Assembly: GCA_029881995.1 (NCBI GenBank)
Contig: JAOULO010000022.1
Span: 1 to 50,358, forward strand
Origin: Gammaproteobacteria bacterium
GTDB taxonomy: Bacteria > Pseudomonadota > Gammaproteobacteria > UBA6429 > Thiohalophilaceae
Reading direction: 5' to 3'
DNA length: 50,358 nucleotides
Below the pieces are notes generated by a model. It did no database searches and was not told the DNA's origin. It saw only the letters and a list, made by a program, of their open reading frames with translations. Below, one piece after another: positions 9,979-19,057 of the stretch. Position 1 is the first letter of the stretch. Every line of letters starts with the position of its first letter. The position numbers were made by a program, and so were the translations under genes.

Positions 9979-10653
9979 TCAAGATCGTTTAATTTTTAAG
10001 CTGCCGATCAACAGAAACACACCTAGTGCAAGCAAAAACCAAGTATTTGGTTCTGGGACAGGAACAGGTGTTGTATCACCGCCACCAGGTAAAGCAGTTT
10101 CTGAAAAGCTGATGTTATCGAGTAATACACGAGAATCAAAACCATCATCCTGATCACTGAGTTCAAATGACAAAGCAAATTCACGACCACTCAAAACGCT
10201 CACATCCAGGTTTATTCTTGTCCAACCATCACCCAGAGAACTATCTACACCAGGGGTGAAGATTAAATCATATGAAAAATCCAGCGAATCATATAGAGCG
10301 ATGCTTAAATAATCATCAAAAAAGGAGCTTCCTGACTCACTCAAATCATTTCCAAGGCTTGAAAAATTAACATCGAAATTTAAGAAAGCTTCTCCGGCAC
10401 CTAATGAAATAGGGTTAAGAAAACTGAAAAACCCATCATCACCCTGAACCAGGATTGAGCTATAGGGATCGTCTCCTGAGCCAGTATCCAGCTGTGCTGC
10501 CCCGCCAACGAAAGTAATTGCACCTGTACTACTCGCATCACTCCACCCGCTACCATCCGTGGAAAAATCACCATTTGTCAGCATAGCGGCGCCTGCCGTA
10601 AACGAGACAGTCATGAAAGCCACAGCTGCTGCGGCCTGTTGTATTATGTTCAT
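9979..10653 (-). CDS. PEP-CTERM sorting-domain protein
   Basis: 224 residues with a signal peptide (to about GAAMLTNGDF) and a canonical PEP-CTERM tail: VPVPEPNTW, a hydrophobic helix, then a basic end (KIKRS). Such tails are recognised by exosortase (EpsH/XrtA), so the protein should be exported, cleaved and attached or released with exopolysaccharide. No exosortase gene is in this window. The mature part starts with NGDFSTDGSGWSDAS and continues as a beta-rich domain of the kind found in PEP-CTERM carbohydrate-binding or choice-of-anchor proteins. It is Ser/Asp/Gly-rich and has no cysteine in the mature part. It is monocistronic: the next same-strand gene starts about 175 bp downstream. A possible sigma-54 promoter lies about 110 bp upstream, which fits PrsR-type control of PEP-CTERM genes (inference). 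Confidence 0.88.
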   Translation of the reverse strand: MNIIQQAAAAVAFMTVSFTAGAAMLTNGDFSTDGSGWSDASSTGAITFVGGAAQLDTGSGDDPYSSILVQGDDGFFSFLNPISLGAGEAFLNFDVNFSSLGNDLSESGSSFFDDYLSIALYDSLDFSYDLIFTPGVDSSLGDGWTRINLDVSVLSGREFALSFELSDQDDGFDSRVLLDNISFSETALPGGGDTTPVPVPEPNTWFLLALGVFLLIGSLKIKRS

Positions 10654-11225
10654 TATCTAACTCCCCAGATAGACGAAATTCAATTTGCTTTTGTCACTCT
10701 ACCAGACCTGTTTATTTTTATTAGACTAAGTCCGCTGCTAACCAAAATTAATTGTGGTGAACGTTAGCAAATTACACACCAATCGAATGATCATACACGA
10801 TTTCAATGATCTAGAGAAACTGTATTTGATTTTTAAGACATACATCTCAATTAAGAAAATTATTTGTAAACTATTCCGACAATGATATTAGTAAAATACA
10901 GCTCATATCTATTGTTTTAGAATACATAAATATTCTTATAAGCCTAGTTAGATCACTAACTTAATTTACTTTAATTTGCAGAGTGCTTCTTATCATCGTC
11001 TCGTCGAGATCCTTTACAGAAATAGTACTGGCTCAAATAGTTTGTGACGAAGATTTAACCAATGACTCTTAGTATCGCCAATTTTGATAATAAATCTTAT
11101 ACAATACCGCTCTGAATCATTCAATTCACATGATGAGTAAGCCCTGAATTTGCAACACATCCATATGAATACGATGTTCAGAATGATAAATACACACTGG
11201 ATCATAACCCTGAGGAACACAATTG
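10654..11225. other. AT-rich divergent intergenic region
   Basis: About 570 bp separating the PEP-CTERM gene (leftward) from the FG-GAP/HEAT gene (rightward). It is strongly AT-rich. Apart from the sigma-54-like site at 10766-10781 and a GAGGAA ribosome binding site at 11212-11217, I see no convincing gene or RNA. Short ORFs on the minus strand at 11014-11341 overlap the next gene start, resemble nothing known and were left out. Confidence 0.6.
10766..10781 (-). promoter_or_regulatory. Possible sigma-54 promoter for the PEP-CTERM gene
   Basis: Read on the minus strand the site is TGGTGTGTAATTTGCT. It has the invariant GG and GC dinucleotides separated by exactly 10 nt and the TTGCT of the -12 element. 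The TGGCAC element is degenerate (TGGTGT). It lies about 110 nt upstream of the start codon of a PEP-CTERM gene, a class often controlled by the PrsK/PrsR-RpoN system. Confidence 0.4.
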
Positions 11226-14200
11226 ATGAAATCCTGGCCATTACCAACTTTTGATAAGGTAAGGCTTGTCATCATTATACTTGTTATTGGAATACTGTTC
11301 TTAACAATGCTTTCTCTCAAAAAATATCTTACTGACATCACGCCTGACTGGGAAAGTGGTTACAGCATCAACCCTGCTTCCATATTTACCGATAACACTC
11401 TTCAAGCTGGAATCAGATTTAGTCATTTACAAGGCGACAGCAAATTAACAGGACTCGATGAAACCCTTGGCTCAGGTGCCTGTGCCTTTGATTATAATAA
11501 TGATGGCTGGGTAGATCTGTTTATTGTCAATGGCTCTGGCCAAACTCGCTTCTATGGCAAACAGTACTGGTGGCAGCAAAACAGGAGCCATGCACTATAC
11601 AAGAATATCGGTAATGGAAAATTTAAAGATGTCACTGTTGAAGCTGGCTTGACAGAAAGGTCATGGGGTATGGGTTGTGCCACTGCAGATCTTGATAATG
11701 ATGGGTATTCTGATCTGCTTGTGACAAATAATGGGATAAACAAACTCTATAAAAATAATAATGGCTTTTTTACTGATATCACCGCCCAATCTGGAATATC
11801 TGGTACGGCCTGGTCTACTTCAGCAGCCGTCGCTGATTATGATGGAGATGGACTATTAGATATTTATATAGCTAATTATCTTAAATTCGTGAAAGGTGCA
11901 AACACATTTGAATCAGACAACCAATTTGATGGCAGTATTCCTGGCACCTTTAATAGTAGCTTATATGATGCGCAGGACAATCGTTTATACCGCAATCTTG
12001 GTAACATGAAATTCGAGGATATAACAACAATAAGTCAAACTGCAAATACTGGAGGTCGTAGCCTGGGAGTGATCTGGCTTGACGCAAATAATGACAGTCT
12101 GCCAGACCTGTTCGTAATAAATGATAAAAATGGTACACCAAATACACTCTACCTGAACCGAAATGGTAATAAGTTTGAAAAAACTAATCTCCTTTCCGGC
12201 ATCAGCAGCTCATTAGGTCATATGGGGGTAGCTACGGGAGACATAGAAAATGATGGTGACATCGATCTTGTCATAGGCAGTGATAATCAGCACTCTCATT
12301 TATTGCTTATTAACAACACCCTTCCTGCTAAATTAACAACTGATGACTCAACTACAGGTATGTTTAAAGACCTTTCGCGTAAACTTAAACTGAGCAATGA
12401 ACAATCGACAGCTTTTGTAGGATGGAATCCTGGCCTTCAGGACTTCAACAATGATGGTTGGCTGGATTGCTTTATGGCGAATGGACTGGTGGTTCCTGAT
12501 CCTGATGTAAAAAAGATTCCACTGGGTCAAAGCAAACAGATATGGATTAACCAGGGTAAAGGATATTTTAAAGATGTAACAAACATCAGTGGCCCAGCAC
12601 TCTTAGACACGCAGTCTGCGAGAGGGGCAGCTTTTGCCGATTTCGATAATGACGGTGATATTGATGTGTATGTCACACATAACAACGACCTTGGTCAAAT
12701 GCTCATCAACCAGTCTCCACCTGGCAACTGGTTGAATGTTACTCTCGAATCAACAGAATCAAATCGTGATTCGATTGGTGCAAAACTGACACTAACAACC
12801 CGCTTTGGAAAAATCTACAAAACAGTGAATTCAGGTGGTGGCTTCATGTCTGGAAATGACCGACGTATTCATTTTGGTTTGGGAAAAGATAATCACATTA
12901 AATCATTAAGCATTAACTGGCCGGATGGTACAACATCGGATATAAATAATATTGCACATAACCAGTTCATCAAAATAAAACAGGGATTTGGTATCTTGCC
13001 GAATCAGGCTGCACCTGTTACACACTCTGGCAAAATATCAAGCGTCCACCCTCAGGCATTTAGTCATATAAAAATACCGGATAATAAAAAATTATATCTT
13101 AATTGGCTTGTAAAACAGCAAGATATTAATAATGCTATTGACGTACTAGAGCTCGCCACACAAGATAATAATGACAGTGTACGCGAAGAGTCCGTCAGAC
13201 TTCTTGGTGAATACAGACATGATCAAAGCCTGATATTGATAACTCGCGCTCTTTCAGATAGCTCTACTAAAGTCCGAGTAGCTGCCATCATGGCACTTAA
13301 ACAATTAGAAACGGAAATATCTAGCAGATGGATGCTAAGAACATTTAATGATCCTGATGCTGACGTCAGGATTGCAGTTGCAAATGCGTACGCCTTTTTT
13401 TATCGTGAGGAAGAAGCTCTTGTACACAGAAAATACCTTGCACTACCACATTTAATCAAACTTTTAAAAGATACATCCCCCAAAGTTCGTATTGCAGCAG
13501 CAAAGGCCCTGGGTGAATCAGAAAAGTATCGCGCTGTCCTCCCATTGATAAATAGACTTAACGATGAAAATCTGGAAGTTAAAACAACTACCATCAATTC
13601 ACTTGGATTGTTACGTGAACGTACGGCGATACCTGCATTGTTACAGTTGCTTGATAATACTGATCAAGCACCACAAATACTGGCTCAGGTATTGATAGCA
13701 TTAAAAAGACTTGAATATCCAAAACTAAATCAATTGATTGATAAGACCATTTACAGCAGCAACAATCCCACCCGCGCGTTGCAAACTATCATTGCTATTT
13801 TTAATGATGAAATCAACGGCGTTGTACTGAACAAAGAAATGTTAGCCGACAAGCTCAAGCATTTATATCAAACTAAAGCCAAGCTATTCGATATTGAGAC
13901 ACTTCAAATGATAACCCAGTCTGATTATCTCAACAGAAGACAATTTATTGTACTTCTTGATGAATTAACTAAACATTCTAACCCGTCAATTCGCGAACAA
14001 GCCTACGTACGTCTAATTACCAACAATGGTAAATATAGAAAAAAATATATCATGAGAGGATTAAATGATACATCCTCATCTGTTAGACAAAGAATCATTC
14101 AGCTAGCCTCTGACACAGATGTAACACTTCCGTTTAACACTATAAAAAAATATCTGGACCATAAAAACACATCTTTACCTGCACTTAAACTTATCGCTAA

Positions 14201-14864
14201 ACATGATAACCATGAATCACTAAATATTCTTTATAACAGGGCATTATCAAATAAAACACCAGTGAAAGAGAACATCCTAGCTCTACAACTTTTATCCGAA
14301 TTACGTACAGCAAAAATCACATTACCTGAGCACACTCTAAATCACACCGATCCAAAAGTACAAGCAAATGCTGTTCATTACTGGTTACAGAAAAGCCAGT
14401 CAAATTCGTCCACTAAAAACAATTTAAGTCGAATTAAACAGTATCTACAAAGCAATCATCATACAGTCAGGGATGTTGTAATAAATTTTTTACTCACAAT
14501 AAAAGAGACATGGGCAATTCGTTTATTGAAAGAAACTCTACTCAATTCCGAGAATGAAATAATTCGACGTAATATAATGAGTAAACTGCACATATCTAAG
14601 AATACATGGTCTTTACCAGTCTTGATTAAAATATCTGCTAACCCAAATGATGTATTACGGATTGAGGCATTAAAACTGATATCTCATTTCAACAATACAG
14701 CAAGTAATAAATTTATTTCTAAATTTGTTACATCTCCTGACGAAACTGAAACAATCCGATTTCTTTCTGCAGAAGCCATATTAAATAATGGTGGTTCTAA
14801 TATCTTACAACTTCTAAATGAGGGGTTGATCAGTTCTACCATTAAGGGCGCACCAACTTTATAG
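11226..14864 (+). CDS. FG-GAP/VCBS - ASPIC/UnbV - HEAT repeat protein
   Basis: 1212 residues from the ATG at 11226; an in-frame TTG sits one codon earlier. GAGGAA lies 8 nt before the ATG, which is why I prefer it. One N-terminal transmembrane helix (about residues 12-34) acts as signal anchor. Seven FG-GAP/VCBS repeats with calcium loops such as DYNNDGWVDLF, DYDGDGLLDIY and DFDNDGDIDVY (about 85-490) predict a beta-propeller. An ASPIC/UnbV domain follows (about 500-588; GDNWP-like SINWPDGTTSDI core). The C-terminal half (about 630-1200) is HEAT-type helical repeats (KVRIAAAKALGE, EVKTTTINSLGLL). CRTAC1-family proteins are extracellular, and HEAT arrays bind proteins; the combination suggests a scaffold. 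No enzyme motif is visible. The pentaheme cytochrome gene starts 15 bp after its stop, so the two are probably one functional unit. Confidence 0.85.
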   Translation: MKSWPLPTFDKVRLVIIILVIGILFLTMLSLKKYLTDITPDWESGYSINPASIFTDNTLQAGIRFSHLQGDSKLTGLDETLGSGACAFDYNNDGWVDLFIVNGSGQTRFYGKQYWWQQNRSHALYKNIGNGKFKDVTVEAGLTERSWGMGCATADLDNDGYSDLLVTNNGINKLYKNNNGFFTDITAQSGISGTAWSTSAAVADYDGDGLLDIYIANYLKFVKGANTFESDNQFDGSIPGTFNSSLYDAQDNRLYRNLGNMKFEDITTISQTANTGGRSLGVIWLDANNDSLPDLFVINDKNGTPNTLYLNRNGNKFEKTNLLSGISSSLGHMGVATGDIENDGDIDLVIGSDNQHSHLLLINNTLPAKLTTDDSTTGMFKDLSRKLKLSNEQSTAFVGWNPGLQDFNNDGWLDCFMANGLVVPDPDVKKIPLGQSKQIWINQGKGYFKDVTNISGPALLDTQSARGAAFADFDNDGDIDVYVTHNNDLGQMLINQSPPGNWLNVTLESTESNRDSIGAKLTLTTRFGKIYKTVNSGGGFMSGNDRRIHFGLGKDNHIKSLSINWPDGTTSDINNIAHNQFIKIKQGFGILPNQAAPVTHSGKISSVHPQAFSHIKIPDNKKLYLNWLVKQQDINNAIDVLELATQDNNDSVREESVRLLGEYRHDQSLILITRALSDSSTKVRVAAIMALKQLETEISSRWMLRTFNDPDADVRIAVANAYAFFYREEEALVHRKYLALPHLIKLLKDTSPKVRIAAAKALGESEKYRAVLPLINRLNDENLEVKTTTINSLGLLRERTAIPALLQLLDNTDQAPQILAQVLIALKRLEYPKLNQLIDKTIYSSNNPTRALQTIIAIFNDEINGVVLNKEMLADKLKHLYQTKAKLFDIETLQMITQSDYLNRRQFIVLLDELTKHSNPSIREQAYVRLITNNGKYRKKYIMRGLNDTSSSVRQRIIQLASDTDVTLPFNTIKKYLDHKNTSLPALKLIAKHDNHESLNILYNRALSNKTPVKENILALQLLSELRTAKITLPEHTLNHTDPKVQANAVHYWLQKSQSNSSTKNNLSRIKQYLQSNHHTVRDVVINFLLTIKETWAIRLLKETLLNSENEIIRRNIMSKLHISKNTWSLPVLIKISANPNDVLRIEALKLISHFNNTASNKFISKFVTSPDETETIRFLSAEAILNNGGSNILQLLNEGLISSTIKGAPTL

Positions 14865-14879
14865 CTAACAATACATATA

Positions 14880-16889
14880 ATGAACTCTCCATCAACACTT
14901 TTAGAAAAAGAACAACGCACTGTTTCCAGGCTAACTCTTTTTACAGCAATTGCTTCAATTAGTGGTTTAATTACCTATTTTTACCAGACAAACTCAGCCT
15001 GGCAACAGATTACGTATCTGCTACATACAATTGCAGGCTTGTTTCTGTCATATCATTTTGTACCTTATTTAATACATCACTTTAAGCGGACAATGGGTAT
15101 ACGACGCCCATTTCTTATTGTTTCAGGCACCTTAATAGTTATTGTGTTTTTCCTACTTATACTGTCTGGGCTGCATATCACGCTGTTTGGGCAAATTGAG
15201 TCATTACGTTTTATATATGACAACCATATTCTTTTGGCTTATACGTCAATATCAATAATTGCAGCTCATATACTTATTCATCACTATACTAATAGAGCGA
15301 AACGCAAAGATTCCAAGCTTAGTCAATATCCTAGCATTACCCCTGCTCTGGTAAAATCCACTTCTAATGGCATCGTTATTTCTATACTAATGATACTTTT
15401 TTTGTCAGTTATATTTAAAACACTTGATACCGATTATATTGATAAAGCCATATATGATACATATCAATTACCATATGGTAATCACCCTTTCCGACCCAGT
15501 CAGACAGAAACACTTTCAGGTAGTTTTTACGATGTACGGAGAACAGGTGCTTCTGATAAGTGTGCTGACTGCCATGAATTTATTACTGATGAATGGCGCT
15601 CCTCGATTCATTCTCAAGCAGCTTCCGATAAATCTTATCAAACAAACATCAATCTTTTAGCTAAAAAAAAGGGGATGGCTTCTACCCGCTATTGTGAGGG
15701 ATGCCATGCCCCTGTTGCCTTGCTTAGCGGTGAACTAACTGAAGGTGGCAGACTTGATACTACTGGCCATATGAAGGAAGGTGTCAGCTGTATGGGCTGC
15801 CATGGAATTGATAATGTAGTCCATTTACAGGGTGTTGCCAGTTATCGATTTGCACCTGCAAAAAAATATCTCTTTGCTGATGTGGACAACTGGATTGCAA
15901 ATCAGATCCATAATTTTCTGGTAAAAATCCAACCGCGACAACACAGACTTGATATGGCAAGACCTATACTCTCTGATCCGACACTTTGTGCCACCTGCCA
16001 CACCCAATTTATTGATAAGGATGTTAATAATTGGGGTTGGGTAAAAATGCAGGATGAATTTGGAGCCTGGCTAAATAGTCCATACTCAGGACAGACTGAA
16101 CAGTCATTCTCTCATAACAAAGTTGTTAAATGTCACGATTGCCATATGCCTATGGTAAAAGCAAACGACCCATCTCGAAATAAATATAATATGATTAAGT
16201 CACACAGAACCTTGGGTGCTAATACAGTAATACCATGGCTAAATAAAGACCAAGTACAGCTCGAAAAAACGATACAGTTTCTTCAAGCTGATAAGGTAAG
16301 ACTTAATATTGAGAAACCAAGTCGGCTAAAGGCTGTCAGAAGTAAAAAATTTGTTGCACCTGAAATACGCACAGACAAGGATTCTCCTGCTTATTTTTAC
16401 CTCGGTGAAGAAGTTAAGCTAAAAGTTATTGTGACTAATGCTCAGGTTGGCCATAATTTCCCCGGTGGAACACTGGATATAAATGAAGCCTGGTTACACC
16501 TCAAAGTCGTCGATGCCCAAAACATGACTGTTTACGAAAGTGGTGCTATCCGGGATGACAACGATGTTGACTATAATGCCTATTTTTATAAATCACTACC
16601 TATAGATAGAAATGGTAAACATATCTGGAAACATGACCTATTCAACATGACGGGCAATAGCTATAAAAATTTCATACCCGCTGGAAAATCAGATCTAGTA
16701 GATTACAAGTTTACAATACCAAGCTGGGCCAAAAGCCCAATAACGGTTAGGGCGGTCCTTCGTTACAGAAAGTTCAATAATAAATATGCCAAATGGGCTC
16801 TTAAAGATAACAATATAGATCCACCTATAGTGGATATGGCACGTGATGCAATAAGTTTACCAATTCGGATTAAAAAAGAAATTGAATAA
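14880..16889 (+). CDS. Membrane-anchored pentaheme cytochrome c with possible b-type membrane domain
   Basis: 669 residues. About five transmembrane helices come first (roughly 20-36, 45-65, 78-100, 113-135, 163-181). Helices 2 and 4 contain several histidines (H49, H59, H66/67; H116, H130, H134/135), as in cytochrome b561-like quinol-reactive domains; heme b binding is inference. The periplasmic part has five CXXCH heme c sites at Cys228, 272, 304, 370 and 418 (CADCH, CEGCH, CMGCH, CATCH, CHDCH). The last 200 residues form a beta-rich domain (NAQVGHNFPGGTLD) common to multiheme cytochromes of the c554/HAO-associated type. The predicted role is electron transfer from the quinone pool to a periplasmic or surface partner, perhaps the protein encoded just upstream. 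The start ATG lies 15 bp after that gene. Confidence 0.82.
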   Translation: MNSPSTLLEKEQRTVSRLTLFTAIASISGLITYFYQTNSAWQQITYLLHTIAGLFLSYHFVPYLIHHFKRTMGIRRPFLIVSGTLIVIVFFLLILSGLHITLFGQIESLRFIYDNHILLAYTSISIIAAHILIHHYTNRAKRKDSKLSQYPSITPALVKSTSNGIVISILMILFLSVIFKTLDTDYIDKAIYDTYQLPYGNHPFRPSQTETLSGSFYDVRRTGASDKCADCHEFITDEWRSSIHSQAASDKSYQTNINLLAKKKGMASTRYCEGCHAPVALLSGELTEGGRLDTTGHMKEGVSCMGCHGIDNVVHLQGVASYRFAPAKKYLFADVDNWIANQIHNFLVKIQPRQHRLDMARPILSDPTLCATCHTQFIDKDVNNWGWVKMQDEFGAWLNSPYSGQTEQSFSHNKVVKCHDCHMPMVKANDPSRNKYNMIKSHRTLGANTVIPWLNKDQVQLEKTIQFLQADKVRLNIEKPSRLKAVRSKKFVAPEIRTDKDSPAYFYLGEEVKLKVIVTNAQVGHNFPGGTLDINEAWLHLKVVDAQNMTVYESGAIRDDNDVDYNAYFYKSLPIDRNGKHIWKHDLFNMTGNSYKNFIPAGKSDLVDYKFTIPSWAKSPITVRAVLRYRKFNNKYAKWALKDNNIDPPIVDMARDAISLPIRIKKEIE

Positions 16890-16907
16890 ACATCCTTGTT
16901 TATAAAA

Positions 16908-17801
16908 TTATCGATACAAACCCTGCATCGCAGCACGCTCATACTGCTCCACCTGTTTCATCACCAGATGTATCGCATCAGAATACGGAACTGTACCGGC
17001 CTTGCGAATGATTTCTCGGCCTTTGCTACTGAGGGTAAAAGTAATAAAGTCTTTTACACGCTTATCACTCTTGCTGCCTTTGGTAACCAGGTAGAGTGGG
17101 CGGTATAACATGTAATTACCACTCTTGATATTCTCAAAAGTTGGTGCATGTCCGTCAAGCTTGAGAATTTTGACATTGCGACGCTTGGCACTACTGATAC
17201 CGGTTATTGCAATACCATTAAGATTGTTTACAACCCCTTTTTCCAGTGGTCCTGAAGACTTCATGACATACTTACCACGGAAATTCTGCTCGAAATTGGC
17301 AAATACCAACTCTCGCAGAGTGCGCCCTACACCCGATACCTTACCTCTACGAACATAGAGATCAACTGGTGCATCTTTACCGCCAAGCTGCTTCCAGTTA
17401 GTAATCTTACCTAGATAAAGGCCCTTTATTTGGTCGAAGCTGATACTCTCGACTGGGTTGTTTTTGTTGACGATGGCCACCAGTGCATCCCAGGCAACTG
17501 GGACCTGATAGGCACCACGTTCTTCGGGATGTTTATCGATCGCCGCACGGCAGGCACCACCGATATGGATAGCACCTTTGGTGGCATTTCGAATACCTTT
17601 GGTAGCCCCGCCACCCTGTAACGTTATTTTAATACCGGTGTTTTTCTCATAGGCCTTGGCCAATTCAGCCATAAAGGCCTTTTTGGTAATACCGCAACCA
17701 GCCCAGATAATTTCATTATTATTATTTGTTAGTGGGGCGGCATTTGCCGTAGTAGAGATAAAAAACACGGGCAATATGAAAATAAACAGAATCCTGTTCA
17801 T
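16908..17801 (-). CDS. PstS-like periplasmic phosphate/anion-binding protein
   Basis: 297 residues from the ATG at 17801. An upstream in-frame start at 17843 exists, but GGAGGAAGG lies 6 nt before 17801, and only that start gives a clean signal peptide (MNRILFIFILPVFFISTTANA). The mature protein is a type II periplasmic binding protein of the PstS/PBP_like_2 group, with the anion-loop signature QGGGATKGIRNATKG and the GTVPYSD element near the C-terminus. Such proteins bind phosphate or similar oxyanions. No pstCAB permease genes are next to it: the neighbour on the left is the convergent cytochrome gene (18 bp away). It may therefore serve a remote transporter or be a sensory or stress-related binding protein. 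Confidence 0.82.
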   Translation of the reverse strand: MNRILFIFILPVFFISTTANAAPLTNNNNEIIWAGCGITKKAFMAELAKAYEKNTGIKITLQGGGATKGIRNATKGAIHIGGACRAAIDKHPEERGAYQVPVAWDALVAIVNKNNPVESISFDQIKGLYLGKITNWKQLGGKDAPVDLYVRRGKVSGVGRTLRELVFANFEQNFRGKYVMKSSGPLEKGVVNNLNGIAITGISSAKRRNVKILKLDGHAPTFENIKSGNYMLYRPLYLVTKGSKSDKRVKDFITFTLSSKGREIIRKAGTVPYSDAIHLVMKQVEQYERAAMQGLYR

Positions 17802-18062
17802 TTGCCCTTCCTCCTCATTTGTCTGTGCATTTTTATTATACAAATTCTAATATGAAAAAGGGCAGCAAAATGCTCTTTTTATCAAAAGCTAAACATTGAG
17901 ATACCTTATTAAAATACTATGTTATTTAGACTTAAACTGACAACAACAGACAATATAGCTTGGTATCACTGAATTAGCCTGATTATACAGACTCTTTGAT
18001 TTTTATAGGAATTTCGCTGCTATATATGAAGCAGGCTTACGGATGGAGTAGAAAAGGTAATA

Positions 18063-18090
18063 GCCACGTGAGCGTTTTTGCCCACGTGGC
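18063..18090 (-). terminator. Hairpin downstream of the 52-residue gene
   Basis: The inverted repeat GCCACGTG ... CACGTGGC (8-bp stem, 12-nt loop) lies 11 bp beyond the stop of the 18102-18260 gene. There is no good uridine run on the minus strand, so it may be a weak terminator or a protein-binding palindrome (CACGTG core). The rest of 17802-18101 shows nothing else I can support. Confidence 0.4.
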
Positions 18091-18101
18091 CAAACAAAAC
18101 C

Positions 18102-18260
18102 TTATGGCTTTTTAGGAGTGCTGTAAGGTACTTCTTTCTGGAAAGATTTCCATTCTGTTGTATAACCAACGTGAAACTGTCCAGGAACAATTTCTTTCTG
18201 AGTTGTAGTTACGTACTCTGTTACACCCTGAGGCACTTTAGGTCTGGTAAATTGGGCCAT
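18102..18260 (-). CDS. Small hypothetical protein (52 residues)
   Basis: Begins MAQFTRPKVPQGVTEY and ends STPKKP. I chose the ATG at 18260 because AGGAG lies 8 nt upstream; an ATG two codons earlier is too close to that ribosome binding site, and a further upstream extension to 18320 looks spurious. No signal peptide, membrane segment or cysteine is present. It is polar and rich in Thr, Val, Lys and Pro. I do not recognise the family. It lies 85 bp downstream of the HIT gene on the same strand and ends at a hairpin, so it may be cotranscribed with it. The good ribosome binding site and isolated position support a real gene. Confidence 0.55.
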   Translation of the reverse strand: MAQFTRPKVPQGVTEYVTTTQKEIVPGQFHVGYTTEWKSFQKEVPYSTPKKP

Positions 18261-18345
18261 TATCATATCTCCTAAATGGTTAAAATCGGGAGGATTATCA
18301 GTATTGTCAGCCCCTCCCATTAAAAAGCTGACTGAATTATAACAT

Positions 18346-18747
18346 CTAACGCCGGTAATGTGCCTTTTTTGGTATTACATGGCGTACCCCACCCTGGGGA
18401 TTTTCCACATCTCCCTTGTAGCGGGGGATAATGTGAATATGGACGTGAAAAATGCTCTGCCCGGCTGCAGGGCCAATATTGACGCCAATATTGTAGCCGT
18501 CCGGCTGAAATTCCTCTTCAATGAGCTTCTTTTCCTCATTAATTAATTCCATACAGGCTGCCAGCTCTTCCGGGGTCAGGTCAAAAAATTCGGCCACATG
18601 GCGACGCGGAATGACCACGGAATGCCCTGGACTTACTGCATAACTGTCCCTGGCGCTGTATGCCAGCTCATTCTGTAGTGATACACCTTTGGCATCGCTA
18701 CAAAACAGGCAGGGATTATTAGGGTCTCTTTTTTTCTCAGACGACAC
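18346..18747 (-). CDS. HIT family hydrolase
   Basis: 133 residues from a GTG at 18747. The frame is open to a TTG at 18774, but AAAGGTGG sits about 7 nt before the GTG. The histidine triad HVHIHIIPRY (H-x-H-x-H) is near the C-terminus, and the motif NIGVNIGPAAGQSIFHVH is typical of HIT nucleotide hydrolases/transferases. The N-terminal CLFC pair could contribute to a zinc site, as in many bacterial HIT proteins. The cytoplasmic enzyme hydrolyses AMP or ADP derivatives such as AMP-NH2 or ApnA. Some family members act on adenylylsulfate, which is suggestive next to aprMBA, but nothing here shows that activity. Confidence 0.88.
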   Translation of the reverse strand: MSSEKKRDPNNPCLFCSDAKGVSLQNELAYSARDSYAVSPGHSVVIPRRHVAEFFDLTPEELAACMELINEEKKLIEEEFQPDGYNIGVNIGPAAGQSIFHVHIHIIPRYKGDVENPQGGVRHVIPKKAHYRR

Positions 18748-19057
18748 TATTACCACCTTTCGTCTATCGTACAAATTCGTAAATCTCAGAGACCCCAGAT
18801 TGCTCGGCCTGAACCGGGCTGACCTGCCTAATCTCAGCCCGTAACTTTACCCTTTTTGGGGCAGAAACATAATGGAATTTTCCATAATATTTTTTTAAGC
18901 GGGTATTTTAATTTCTAATAAATCAGCTATTTACGAGACCCCAGGGCAGCCTGCCTAACCGGTGAATGGCTATTCACCCTCAGACACCCCATCAGCCCAG
19001 ACATTGGGGTATAATCCGCCCCCTTTACTCCCAGTTAGCAAAAAAGAGGAATCACCT
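18748..19057. other. Divergent intergenic region with hairpins and a direct repeat
   Basis: 310 bp between the HIT gene and the DUF4279-like gene. Visible structures are a 7-bp hairpin GGGCTGA/TCAGCCC (18816-18822, 18834-18840), a 6-bp hairpin GGTGAA/TTCACC (18961-18978), and a direct repeat GAGACCCCAG at 18789-18798 and 18935-18944, each followed by CCTGCCTAA. TATAAT at 19010-19015 is a possible -10 element for the rightward gene, without a clear -35. No RNA gene is recognisable. Confidence 0.4.
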
